Part shown: positions 6,635 through 15,473 of the stretch, piece after piece | How the letters are laid out: the number at the start of each line of letters is the position of its first letter | Position numbering within the stretch: the stretch's first letter is position 1 | Source: SFWF01 sp045539095 | Lineage (GTDB): Bacteria > Bacillota > Clostridia > Oscillospirales > Acutalibacteraceae | Direction: 5' to 3' | Assembly: GCA_045539095.1 (NCBI GenBank) | Contig: JAZQER010000029.1 | Location: 1-21,879 of the forward strand | DNA: 21,879 bases | Position numbers and translations under genes: made by a program | Notes under the pieces: generated by a model | Told to the model about the DNA's origin: nothing | Seen by the model: only the letters and a program-made list of their open reading frames with translations | Databases searched by the model: none

Positions 6635-9600
6635 TTATTTTTCTTCGCTCTTTCTAAGGGTGAAGAAGCCGGTGGTAAATATTCCAAGTGCACTTATAAA
6701 CGCAACCGCTGTCCAGAGCCATAGAGTGTTGTTTGTATCACCTGTTTCGGGAATAACGGGGGGAGCAGGAGGTGCGGTATAGTTATTGGTAAACAATACA
6801 TCATCAACCGCTTCTTCTCCCACTTTGTACTCATAGGAAAGCGTTCTTGTCCCGTCAAGGTTATCGGTTGAGGTCACGACCACTATATACTCCTTGGTGT
6901 CATAGGTGATAGTAGGATCGGGGTCAGTAGCATCCTCTGTAATAAAGTAGATGTACTGCGCACTCTCTTCTGAAATACGGTTCTCAAACGCGAAGTTGCC
7001 GTCATCACTATTAGTTGTCTGCTCGACAAGCTCGCCTTTTTCCCACTTTCCTGTCTCATCGTTAAATGTGGCGTGATAGAGATTGAAGGTGAACTCACCC
7101 TCTTCGAGAGCTCTGCCTGTGAGGAACTTTCTTCCGCCGAGCTTAATCTCGCTGGGAGCTGCTTCATAGCTGTTCACAAACGCTATAGCGCCGTCTTCGG
7201 TGATATCGGTATACTCGGTGCGCTCGGTAGGAACCCCGCCAACCTCTTCGACAATAAGTTTGCCGACGTGAAGCTCTTCACGAGTGATGCTGAGCAGTCC
7301 GTTTTCGTCCTGAGTAACACCAAGTACGATGTGGTACTGGTCGGTATCATAGGTAATACCGTTCTCATCGCCGATAACCTCGGTAATCTTGTAGTGATAG
7401 GTTCCTGCTAAGGGAAGCGTAACTGCAGGGAACTTGAAGACGCCGTCAGCATCGTTCTTGACAGTCTCACCTATCTGCTGACCGTTGATTGCGTTGATGA
7501 GTCTGAACTCAAATTCGCCATCCTCAATCGGTCTGCCTTCTAGGACCTTGTTTCCACCAAACTCGTCATAGATATCATAGGTTATAGGAGTGGGAACAAA
7601 GTTATTGCTGAACACTACCTCACCCGATGCATTACCATTCTTGGTCATCGTGTAGGTGCGCAACAGTCTGCCTTCAGAGTTGTCTGTTACAACCACGGTA
7701 ATAGTGTAAACCGCCTTATCGTAGGTGTAGCGGGTATCTCCGCCCTCAACCTCGGTAATGGTGTAGACATAGGTGCCTGGGTTAGTGAAGGTAATGGCTG
7801 TGAACGCGAAGCTGCCGTTTTCCTCATTTACAACTACCGTACCTCCGGGAGGCAGGGGCGCACCTGCGGTTACAGCCTTCATCTCGAACTCAAACTCGCC
7901 GACCTGCATAACCTTGCCGGTGAGGAGCTTTGTTCCCGAGATTTGGAGTGTTGTAGCGATGGTGTAATAATTGTTTTCAAACACTATATCGGTAGCAGGC
8001 TGACTGTCGGCTTCGCTCTCGCCTCTTCTGACGGAGGTGATAGCGGCTGTGAGAGTCGCATCGTTGTTATCAACAACCTCTACCGTGATATAGTAGTCCT
8101 TGGTATCATAAGCAAAGCCGCCGATACGCTTGGTATCATCCTCAGAGATGATATACTTATAGGTTCCTACGGTATCAAACTCGATAGCACCAAATGCAAA
8201 GGAGCCGTCTGCCGCATTGGAAACTGTGGTAACTGCGGGCAGGGGTGCATTATCTACCGCTGTAATATTGAACTTAAACTCGCCTGCATTGAGAACACGG
8301 TTAGCCGTCGGGATGGTCTTCTTGCCTGCGAAGGTAACATAATCCGAAGCAGAGAGAGTGTAAATATTCGTAAATGTTACGGTGTTGCCGCTTTGACCGA
8401 CGATAGCAGGTGTAGCGGAAACGGTGCCGTCACCGTTATCCTTAACGGTTACATTTACGGTGTAAACGGTGTCAGAGTAGGTGATGTTGGGGTTGTCGCC
8501 CGCTATCTCTGCGAGATAGTAGGTGTATACAGCGCCCTCCATAGTAGCAAGGTTAGCGGCGTAGTTAATATTGAATACCGCCTTACCGTCTGTGCCTGTA
8601 ATGTTAGAACGGAGAACCTCCTCTTCAAGACCCGAATCACTGTAAAGTGCAAACTGGAAGCCTGCAAGAGAGTGTCCGTCGTTTATAGCCTTCTGAACAT
8701 TGATGGTAGCGGTAGCAGCACCTGTGGGAGCGTAAGCGTTGTTGAAGTTTGCAGATACTACCCAGCGTCCGCTGACGGAGGTATTAACCTCGTTTCTTAC
8801 CTCTGTTATCTCAAGGTCGCCGTCCATATCGCTGTCAGCAACGACAACTGCAAATCTGCGCTCTGCGGTGTCATAGGTAATCCCACCCTGAGTGCCTACG
8901 ACCTCGGTCAGTCTGTAATAATAGGTGCCTGCGGCAGCATAGGTCTCATCAGCCAGGCTGAAGGTAACCTTCTTTATGCTGTCAGAATAGGAGATGGTCT
9001 TGGTAGCAAGTGTAGTTGCCGCTCTTGTAATGTCAAGTCTGTCAAGCTTAAAGGTGTAGCTTTCGCTATTCTGCCATGTGGTACGGTTGCCCGAAATAGT
9101 CTTGGTAACCTCTACCGAAACCTCGTCACCATCTGTTGCGGTGGGAGCATAAGTGTTAACAACGAGAGCCTGATCGTTTGCCGAAGCGTCAACTACTCCC
9201 ACGAGTGTGCTTCTGTCCGTATCAAGGCTAAAGCCCGATGGAATATTTGTTTCGGTTACGGTGTAATTTGTTTTCTCGGGAATTCCGTGGACAATGAAGG
9301 ACTCGCCGTCCGAAAGCGTTACGGTAAATCTTCCGTTTGAAGGAACGGTGAGGTTGCCACCTGTCGCAGCAAAGGTGCCCGAAACGGGATCGCCCGCAGC
9401 ATTGGTAAGGGCAACATTTATGGTAAATTCAATGTTATCATTGACATTTACCGTATTGCCGTTTGCATCAACTACCTGCTTGGCGATAACAAGGTCACCC
9501 TCGCCGACAGCGGTGTTAACGAAATCAACATCATCAACAAGATACTGCGAAACCGTACCAGCAGCGATATTACCTGCTGCTGTATTATTTACATGAACCG

Positions 9601-12517
9601 ACTTGATCTTATAGTCATTGTTGTCCGAGATTTCTTCTACTGTATAAGCAGTTCCTGCGGGAATACCCGAGATCCAGAAAGTCTGATCTCTCTTCAGTTC
9701 AAATTCATAAACTCCGTTTGTGATTCGAGCTACGGTAGCCTCTCCCTCAGGAGTTACATCAAGATCTGTGATCCAGCTGTCAAATGAACCGTTTGCGGCA
9801 ATACTCAGGCGGAACTTGAATGTATCGGATGTACCGTCCTCAAAGATATCAACCGTCTTTGAAATCTTGATACCTGTTGCAGGAGTAACCGAAAGAAGTC
9901 CGTTATTTCCGAGGTTCATGTCAACATAAACGATGTTATTCTGCTCCGAAAGGAAGGGGTAAAATACCATGTGTGCCGACTTTGTAAGGTCCTCATCAGC
10001 CTTAAGCTTACTGTACATCTGAAGCTCGCTGGCAGGCGTTCCCTTGGGAACGACCCAAGCGCCTACAGTATTATGGTCGAGCGACTCAAAGTTTGACTCA
10101 TAGCCGTTATCAATAGCCGCCTGGATGGAAGCTGCGGACATTTTTTCATAGAGGAATACGGGGTTGGTATCTCCTGACTTGAATACATAACGGCGGTGGT
10201 AATATTCGCCGTTTACGTTAAGAGATTCGTTTTGAACAATCTCAAAATCATTTCCGACCTTCTTGTGGACAGCCGAATCGAATGTGAAATAGAATCTTTC
10301 ATTTTCCTTATTGGGGGTAAACTCCGACATAGCGGTCTTGTGACTCTCGTGCTCTGCCGCAGAAATGTCGAAATAGTTGTTCCAGAAAATTCTGGTGTGT
10401 CCGTCTGCAGCGATATGAGCCGCATCGGTAATCTTTGTGATATTGAATTCATTAAGGTCGGAGCGAAGTCCCGTCTCGTAAACGAGTCTGATGGGAGCAA
10501 CGTTCTTGTCCTCAACCGAGAGGCGGACATTTGTAGCCTCATCAATGCTTGTTCCGTCAACCTCAACAAGATAGGTTATCATAGAAACGAGCGATGCGGG
10601 AATCTTCCAGCTTACAGTCTGCTTTCCGGTAGCGATACTCTCTCTTACCTGAACGGTCATATACATCATATCAGAATTTTTGATGCTGCCCGTGGTCTCG
10701 CCGAGGAAGCCGAAAGACTTGATCTTATAAACTGCGTTTGCAGGTACTTCCTGTGTGGGAGACTCGTTCCAGTGACCTACAAAGGCACCACTTGCATCAG
10801 CAAACCATGCAATGTAGTTTGACCAGTCATTCTCGTCTACATACTTAAGCTGACCTGCCTGATAAGCATCGCTTACAAGCTTCTGTGCAGTTGCGGTATC
10901 TGCGATGCCGAGACGAGTCTTTACCGAGCCGACAAACTCATCTCCTAGCTCGGTCGGATTTTCGGGAGTGCCAAGTCCGCTATCGGAATTATCAGCCAGT
11001 TTAGAAGCCATCATACGACCGTTAAAGAGGGTATCTCCAAGAAGTATGCCGTTTATGTGCTTTACTTCCATATACTCGCCGAGCTCATCGGTGAACTCAA
11101 CATAGCCCGAGAAGTCGGGACTGCCGCCTTCAAGATGAGTCGGATAATAGCGAGACTGAAGAACGATCTCATCTACTATATCATTAAAAGCGTCGGTAAG
11201 CCCTGTGCCCGATGCGGAAAAATACTCGTCAACATAAGATTTCGAGGTTGCATAGGAGCTCTTGGTAACGGTAACATTCATATATTCGGGTCGGTTACCC
11301 GTGCTACGATCCTTAACTCTTACCTGCATTGTGTTGTTATTGGCGGTAAGATTATTATAGGTGTTCCAGAGGCTGTCGGTAGCGGTGGTGCTGTCGGGGT
11401 TAAGAACACTGGTCGCAACACCTCTTGCATTGCCTGCAATGCTGTTTATATTGAAGCCGAGGGTGTAGAAAAGGCTTCTGCCCGCACCGTTTTCTTCGTG
11501 AACTTTATACTTATTCTCAATGCGATTTTTGATGTAGGATGCAGTAAGCTGAACGAGGAAGCCCTGTCCTTCGGTGATGCCGGTGTCGTTTCCGTTACCT
11601 ACATTAGATTTTGTAGCATTCTGATTGCCGTATCCGTAGGTTGAGCTTGCAACATTGTCAAAATAGCTGGTACCAAGGGTGGGGGCGCCGTCACTCATTA
11701 GTACAACGATAGGCATTCTTGACTCGCCTTCCTGCCAATTGCCCTGACCGATAACTATGTCATTATCGTCAACCGCATTGAACATCTCCCAGGCTTCCCA
11801 AAGTCCTGCCTGGATATAAGTAGCTCCGCTGTGTGCCTTGGATTCGCTTACTACCGAACCGTTTGAGCCACTGACAAGAACGCCGTTCAGTCTGCCTCTT
11901 ACAAGCCTTACATCGCCATCATTTGTATACTCTATAAAATCGCCGTTTTGGTTAGTGGTAGTATAGCGGTCGATAGGCATAAGTCTTGCAACCGAGTTAT
12001 CATAGGTTCTGTTACTGCTCGAACCTGAATACAGAACAACGCCAACACGGTTATTATTGTTCATCTGCTGAAGATCTCTTATCGCTTCGTTGGTAGCTTC
12101 AACAAGATCCTCTACCGAGTCTTCCGACATAGAGTTAGAAAGGTCGAGGATAAATACCGTATCGGTGGGAACGGTAGAATACCCCACGATCTCCTTATTA
12201 GCGGCAATTGCCGATAATGCGGTAAGGAAGTTCTCATCGTCATTTATCATCTGGATGCTATCAGGGAAGACCGAAGCATCGGTGAAGACCGACTTATCGG
12301 TCCAAATGCCGCCTGCATTGGAGGTATCGAGATAACCTTCACGAAGGTCGAAATAATCCCTCCATCCGTCCATGGTGTTTGCGTCAACAACACGGTTGTA
12401 GAAGTCATTCTCAGCCGCAGAAGCCGTCAGCATAATGGGAAGGTATGACATCAAAAGTGCGATACACACAATTATGCTAATTAGTTTCCTGGAAAATTTG
12501 TTTTTGAAGATTGTCAT
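6635..12517 (-). CDS. Giant sortase-anchored VWA adhesin with eight tandem isopeptide-type domains
   Basis: A 1960-residue wall-anchored surface protein. A signal peptide (residues 1 to about 34, cleavage near TASAA) is followed by a VWA domain (about 115-455) with a full MIDAS: D125, S127, S129, T233 and SDG with D276. A large uncharacterised region follows (455-870). Eight beta domains then run to about 1913. The first two (about 870-1124) resemble Cna-B/DUF7601-type modules and six resemble the Spy0128/FctA pilin isopeptide domain. Each has a Lys near its start, a Glu in the 'Y-x-I-T-E' strand and an Asn in a final F-x-N-x-Y strand, the isopeptide triad. The C-terminus has PPAPP, IPETG (1922-1926), a membrane helix and KSEEK: a sorting signal. 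AGGAGGTT precedes the ATG by 6 bases. A role in adhesion is inferred; no pilin YPK motif and no sortase gene are present. Confidence 0.95.
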   Translation of the reverse strand: MTIFKNKFSRKLISIIVCIALLMSYLPIMLTASAAENDFYNRVVDANTMDGWRDYFDLREGYLDTSNAGGIWTDKSVFTDASVFPDSIQMINDDENFLTALSAIAANKEIVGYSTVPTDTVFILDLSNSMSEDSVEDLVEATNEAIRDLQQMNNNNRVGVVLYSGSSSNRTYDNSVARLMPIDRYTTTNQNGDFIEYTNDGDVRLVRGRLNGVLVSGSNGSVVSESKAHSGATYIQAGLWEAWEMFNAVDDNDIVIGQGNWQEGESRMPIVVLMSDGAPTLGTSYFDNVASSTYGYGNQNATKSNVGNGNDTGITEGQGFLVQLTASYIKNRIENKYKVHEENGAGRSLFYTLGFNINSIAGNARGVATSVLNPDSTTATDSLWNTYNNLTANNNTMQVRVKDRSTGNRPEYMNVTVTKSSYATSKSYVDEYFSASGTGLTDAFNDIVDEIVLQSRYYPTHLEGGSPDFSGYVEFTDELGEYMEVKHINGILLGDTLFNGRMMASKLADNSDSGLGTPENPTELGDEFVGSVKTRLGIADTATAQKLVSDAYQAGQLKYVDENDWSNYIAWFADASGAFVGHWNESPTQEVPANAVYKIKSFGFLGETTGSIKNSDMMYMTVQVRESIATGKQTVSWKIPASLVSMITYLVEVDGTSIDEATNVRLSVEDKNVAPIRLVYETGLRSDLNEFNITKITDAAHIAADGHTRIFWNNYFDISAAEHESHKTAMSEFTPNKENERFYFTFDSAVHKKVGNDFEIVQNESLNVNGEYYHRRYVFKSGDTNPVFLYEKMSAASIQAAIDNGYESNFESLDHNTVGAWVVPKGTPASELQMYSKLKADEDLTKSAHMVFYPFLSEQNNIVYVDMNLGNNGLLSVTPATGIKISKTVDIFEDGTSDTFKFRLSIAANGSFDSWITDLDVTPEGEATVARITNGVYEFELKRDQTFWISGIPAGTAYTVEEISDNNDYKIKSVHVNNTAAGNIAAGTVSQYLVDDVDFVNTAVGEGDLVIAKQVVDANGNTVNVNDNIEFTINVALTNAAGDPVSGTFAATGGNLTVPSNGRFTVTLSDGESFIVHGIPEKTNYTVTETNIPSGFSLDTDRSTLVGVVDASANDQALVVNTYAPTATDGDEVSVEVTKTISGNRTTWQNSESYTFKLDRLDITRAATTLATKTISYSDSIKKVTFSLADETYAAAGTYYYRLTEVVGTQGGITYDTAERRFAVVVADSDMDGDLEITEVRNEVNTSVSGRWVVSANFNNAYAPTGAATATINVQKAINDGHSLAGFQFALYSDSGLEEEVLRSNITGTDGKAVFNINYAANLATMEGAVYTYYLAEIAGDNPNITYSDTVYTVNVTVKDNGDGTVSATPAIVGQSGNTVTFTNIYTLSASDYVTFAGKKTIPTANRVLNAGEFKFNITAVDNAPLPAVTTVSNAADGSFAFGAIEFDTVGTYKYIISEDDTKRIGGFAYDTKDYYITVEVVDNNDATLTAAITSVRRGESEADSQPATDIVFENNYYTIATTLQISGTKLLTGKVMQVGEFEFEMKAVTAGAPLPPGGTVVVNEENGSFAFTAITFTNPGTYVYTITEVEGGDTRYTYDKAVYTITVVVTDNSEGRLLRTYTMTKNGNASGEVVFSNNFVPTPITYDIYDEFGGNKVLEGRPIEDGEFEFRLINAINGQQIGETVKNDADGVFKFPAVTLPLAGTYHYKITEVIGDENGITYDTDQYHIVLGVTQDENGLLSITREELHVGKLIVEEVGGVPTERTEYTDITEDGAIAFVNSYEAAPSEIKLGGRKFLTGRALEEGEFTFNLYHATFNDETGKWEKGELVEQTTNSDDGNFAFENRISEESAQYIYFITEDATDPDPTITYDTKEYIVVVTSTDNLDGTRTLSYEYKVGEEAVDDVLFTNNYTAPPAPPVIPETGDTNNTLWLWTAVAFISALGIFTTGFFTLRKSEEK

Positions 12518-12529
12518 TTTTTGAACCTC

Positions 12530-14041
12530 CTAGAGTATGGGCACCATCTTGCCGGGTTCGAGCGGCTCGATGATTCCGTATTCGACAGCTCTGATCACCG
12601 CTTGCTGACGGTTTTTAACCTCGAGTTTTTCGAATATGTGTTTACAGTGTATTTTTGCGGTCTCTACCGCCATGCCTGTTATCAGCGAGATATCCCGATT
12701 TGAACCGCCTTCGGCAAGCAGCCTCAGTACTTTCATTTCGGTCTCGGTAAGTGCGGGCTTTTTGGGAAGCTGCCTTTTTAAATATCTCGGGTGAATGTCT
12801 GACGTCTTTTCGGTAAGCTTTTTGACCCTTTTGACATAATCGGTCGTACCGTATTCTTTTTCATAAAGCCTTATAAGCTCAAGGGCTCTCTTGCCCTCAT
12901 CGGCTATGAGTCTGTCGTAGTGGTATTTCTCTGAGAGATTAAGCGACTTTTCGATGTGATAGAGGGCATCCTCAAGTCTTCCATCGTCATAATCGCTCAT
13001 TCCCCACAAAAGATGTGTCTCACACAGATCCATATATCTTTTGCCTTTTTCAAGCAGTGGCACCAGCCTACCTGCGAGAGAGGTAACAGCAAGGTGTTTA
13101 CCACTTATTATATACGCTCTTATCTTTATCATATAGCGAAAAAGGTCGAGCATACAGAATTTTGAATATTCATCGGGCGCGCCGTCTCTCATCCAAGCGG
13201 CAACTTTTGTATAATCGCCGTCGTACATAGCCGCCCACGCCTCAAGGGCGTTGATGTTTGGGGTGTATTCCTCAAGACTGTTATCAGATATTTGCTTTCT
13301 CAAATTATCGATGAGAGCTACGCTGTTCGACGCCTGACCGTTAAGTACCAGAATGTACATTTCAAGGGAAAGTGCAACGAAAAGCAATCTTATATGCTCA
13401 CGCTCTCTGAGTCGCGGAATGTTCGCAACCGTTTTAACAAGAGAGTTGTAGCAATCGTCATGCCAGTAAAGCGTCTCTGCCTTTATCATATCATAGATAT
13501 TTTCACACTCTTCGGGGAAAAGCAGTTTTAAAAACTCTTTTGTTTCCTCATCCGGCTCCCCTGAATCACCAATATGCTTCGTGAAATCCCAAGCGCCGTT
13601 TACAAGGCTCGGGCGGCCGGCTGTGAGTATCGGTCCGTGGGGGACCCAGCCGTTTTCCCTGACCTCTTTCATCGTCCGCATCAGTCTTTCCTGCTCTACG
13701 CCGGGGACCATCAGTATCGAAAACGCCTTGTGAGGTGTGCCGTCCGGCAAGGTCTCGATAAGCTCCTCAGCCTTTTCAATCTCACCTGCCATTATACATA
13801 TTTGTATAAGTCCGCATTTAAGAGCATGATTTCTTTCAAGCTGCTCATCTTTGAGTTCATAAAACCATTTGCGGTATTCCCAAAGCACCTGAAGCGTGTA
13901 GTACGGTCTTTTAAAGATGCTGCCCAAAATTGCTTCAACAACATCTTGGTCGGTGGTGTGCCTCAGAACGCGAAGATTGTTTCGGTCGTCTATCGGAAGA
14001 TATCTGATCTTCAATCTCCGAACCCTCCCATTCACTATCAT
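12530..14041 (-). CDS. LuxR-family regulator with MalT-like helical repeat domain, no ATPase
   Basis: Likely DNA-binding regulator of the adjacent surface-protein gene. The C-terminus (about residues 431-490) is a LuxR/GerE helix-turn-helix, with LTETEMKVLRLLAEGGSNRDI, the recognition-helix part METAKIHCKHIFEKL-like, and NRQQAVIRAVEYGII. The preceding ~400 residues are helical TPR-like repeats as in the C-terminal half of MalT/LAL regulators. No Walker A or B motif is present, so the STAND ATPase half is absent and no receiver domain replaces it. Its ligand is unknown. Its stop is 12 bases before the surface-protein ATG and overlaps that gene's SD region. Start is uncertain: ATG at 14041 has no SD and falls at the predicted transcription start, while TTG at 14014 has GGGAGGG 8 bases upstream and gives 494 residues. 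Confidence 0.88.
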   Translation of the reverse strand: MIVNGRVRRLKIRYLPIDDRNNLRVLRHTTDQDVVEAILGSIFKRPYYTLQVLWEYRKWFYELKDEQLERNHALKCGLIQICIMAGEIEKAEELIETLPDGTPHKAFSILMVPGVEQERLMRTMKEVRENGWVPHGPILTAGRPSLVNGAWDFTKHIGDSGEPDEETKEFLKLLFPEECENIYDMIKAETLYWHDDCYNSLVKTVANIPRLREREHIRLLFVALSLEMYILVLNGQASNSVALIDNLRKQISDNSLEEYTPNINALEAWAAMYDGDYTKVAAWMRDGAPDEYSKFCMLDLFRYMIKIRAYIISGKHLAVTSLAGRLVPLLEKGKRYMDLCETHLLWGMSDYDDGRLEDALYHIEKSLNLSEKYHYDRLIADEGKRALELIRLYEKEYGTTDYVKRVKKLTEKTSDIHPRYLKRQLPKKPALTETEMKVLRLLAEGGSNRDISLITGMAVETAKIHCKHIFEKLEVKNRQQAVIRAVEYGIIEPLEPGKMVPIL

Positions 14042-14049
14042 TTGATTAT

Positions 14050-14078
14050 ATAATAACCGCTAAATCTTCTAATGTAAA
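14050..14078 (-). promoter_or_regulatory. Promoter of the LuxR regulator - surface protein unit
   Basis: On the minus strand: TTTACA (14073-14078), 17 bases, TATTAT (14050-14055). The predicted transcription start is about 14042-14044, practically at the ATG at 14041. A leader with an SD is therefore available only for the internal TTG at 14014. Confidence 0.65.
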
Positions 14079-14200
14079 TACCTCTATAGTGGTATATATT
14101 TTTTAGTGAACTTCAGTATTTATAAGGGTTTTAATTAAATCGTTAAAATTCTGTAATCTAAAAAATGTTTTTTGCGAAATTTTCATTTTGAGTTTTTTCC

Positions 14201-14234
14201 AAAAATAATACCTCAGGAACGCATCCTGAGGTAT
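14201..14234 (-). terminator. Terminator of the mtlD operon
   Basis: An 11-bp perfect stem ATACCTCAGGA/TCCTGAGGTAT (14208-14218 with 14224-14234) with a 5-base loop starts 8 bases after the mtlD stop. On the minus strand it is followed by TATTTTT. The region 14079-14200 is AT-rich with no other recognisable feature. Confidence 0.9.
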
Positions 14235-14242
14235 CAGACATT

Positions 14243-15457
14243 TTAAATTACATTACTCAGATTTGAAGCGACAACCTTATCCGCAGCTCTTCTGATTTCG
14301 CCGAATGACTTTCCGTCTATTATCATACTGTACATATTGAGTATGAGTTTTGCGAGTGCGCCGTCAGTATCAAGCTTGCAAAGTTCTCCGAGAACCTTTG
14401 TGGCAGAGTCCATACCCTGCTCCATACCCTCGGCTTCATCGATGTAGCGGCGAAGTCCTGCAGCAGCACCGATAGCGATATATGCAGGCGTAACGCCAAC
14501 CTCAAGAGCAAGTGTAGAGGAGCCGATAAGACGGTCTGCGGGAGAGAGCTTTCTTGTGGGATCGCCGCCTACGCGCTTACAGGTATCTCTGAGCGCGGCA
14601 TTTGTAAAGCGATTTAGAAGATCGGTTATATGAAGCATAACATCATTGAGAGCAACACCATACTTCTTTGAAAGCGCCCGTGCACTCTCTTCCATAGCTC
14701 CCTTTACAATAATATATACCTCGTCCTTATCAATAGCCTGATATATATATTCAAGTCCTAAGATGTCGCCAAGATAAGCGCAGGTTGCGTGACCCATATT
14801 GTGAACATAGAGCTTTCTTTTAAGGTAGAAATCGAACGGTGCAAACGGCACCATATTTTTGATTTCGGGAATCTCGCCCTTAAAGGCATCCTTGTCAACA
14901 GGTAAAAAGCCGTAGCTTTCGACGCAGACGCGCATAGGGTCGCCGTCTTTCATTTCCTCGGTTTGAACGGGCACCATTCTGCCGATTGAGGCCTCTACAA
15001 GTCCTACGTTCTCGTCAAACCAAGCCTTTTCCTCGTCGTTTAAATATTCCTTTATCATTCTCTCAATGACCTTATTTGCATCCATCAGATTTTCACAAAT
15101 AAGGATGTTGAGCGGCGCGGCGCCACGCTTCATACGAAGCTTTAAGCCCTCGGCGATATTGCCGACTATGAATCTCAGAACATTTACGCCAACTGCGGTT
15201 GCCATAATATCGGTCTCGGCGATAGCTTCTGCTACTGCTCCAGGGTCCTTACCGTCTACAGCACAGACGTTTTTAACGTCGATATCCTCATATCCGTCGG
15301 TTCTGATGATTCTGACAGGATATGTATGCTTTTCGTTCAGGGTATTGACTACCGCGTCTACAACGTCAACAAAGGTAACCTCATAACCCGAATTCGAAAG
15401 CAACATTCCTATAAATCCGCGGCCGATATTTCCGCCGCCGTACATTACTGCTTTCAT
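14243..15457 (-). CDS. mtlD: Mannitol-1-phosphate 5-dehydrogenase
   Basis: Catalyses NAD-dependent interconversion of mannitol-1-phosphate and fructose-6-phosphate in the cytoplasm. The 404-residue protein begins with the Rossmann motif MYGGGNIGRGFIGMLL (glycines at residues 7-15), has the CENLMDAN segment, and carries the polyol-dehydrogenase passage FDFYLKRKLYVHNMGHATCA with the conserved Lys, Asn and His of the active site. The ATG at 15457 has AAAGGTGAT upstream; the frame extends to 15535, but that part overlaps the preceding gene and lacks conservation. It lies 16 bases downstream of a sugar-alcohol dehydrogenase gene and shares its promoter. No mannitol-specific EII is present, so phosphorylated hexitol must come from transport encoded elsewhere. 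Confidence 0.95.
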   Translation of the reverse strand: MKAVMYGGGNIGRGFIGMLLSNSGYEVTFVDVVDAVVNTLNEKHTYPVRIIRTDGYEDIDVKNVCAVDGKDPGAVAEAIAETDIMATAVGVNVLRFIVGNIAEGLKLRMKRGAAPLNILICENLMDANKVIERMIKEYLNDEEKAWFDENVGLVEASIGRMVPVQTEEMKDGDPMRVCVESYGFLPVDKDAFKGEIPEIKNMVPFAPFDFYLKRKLYVHNMGHATCAYLGDILGLEYIYQAIDKDEVYIIVKGAMEESARALSKKYGVALNDVMLHITDLLNRFTNAALRDTCKRVGGDPTRKLSPADRLIGSSTLALEVGVTPAYIAIGAAAGLRRYIDEAEGMEQGMDSATKVLGELCKLDTDGALAKLILNMYSMIIDGKSFGEIRRAADKVVASNLSNVI

Positions 15458-15473
15458 TTTAATCACCTTTTCC

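Noticed and set aside
6483..6782. 99-codon ORF on plus starting in the tRNA terminator.
   Set aside because: It crosses two terminators and the 3' end of the surface-protein gene, and has no SD or conserved motif.
7943..9340. 465-codon open frame on plus, antisense to the giant surface protein.
   Set aside because: It is a shadow of the repeated, codon-biased beta domains: no SD, no recognisable motif, and it sits wholly inside a well-supported gene on the other strand.
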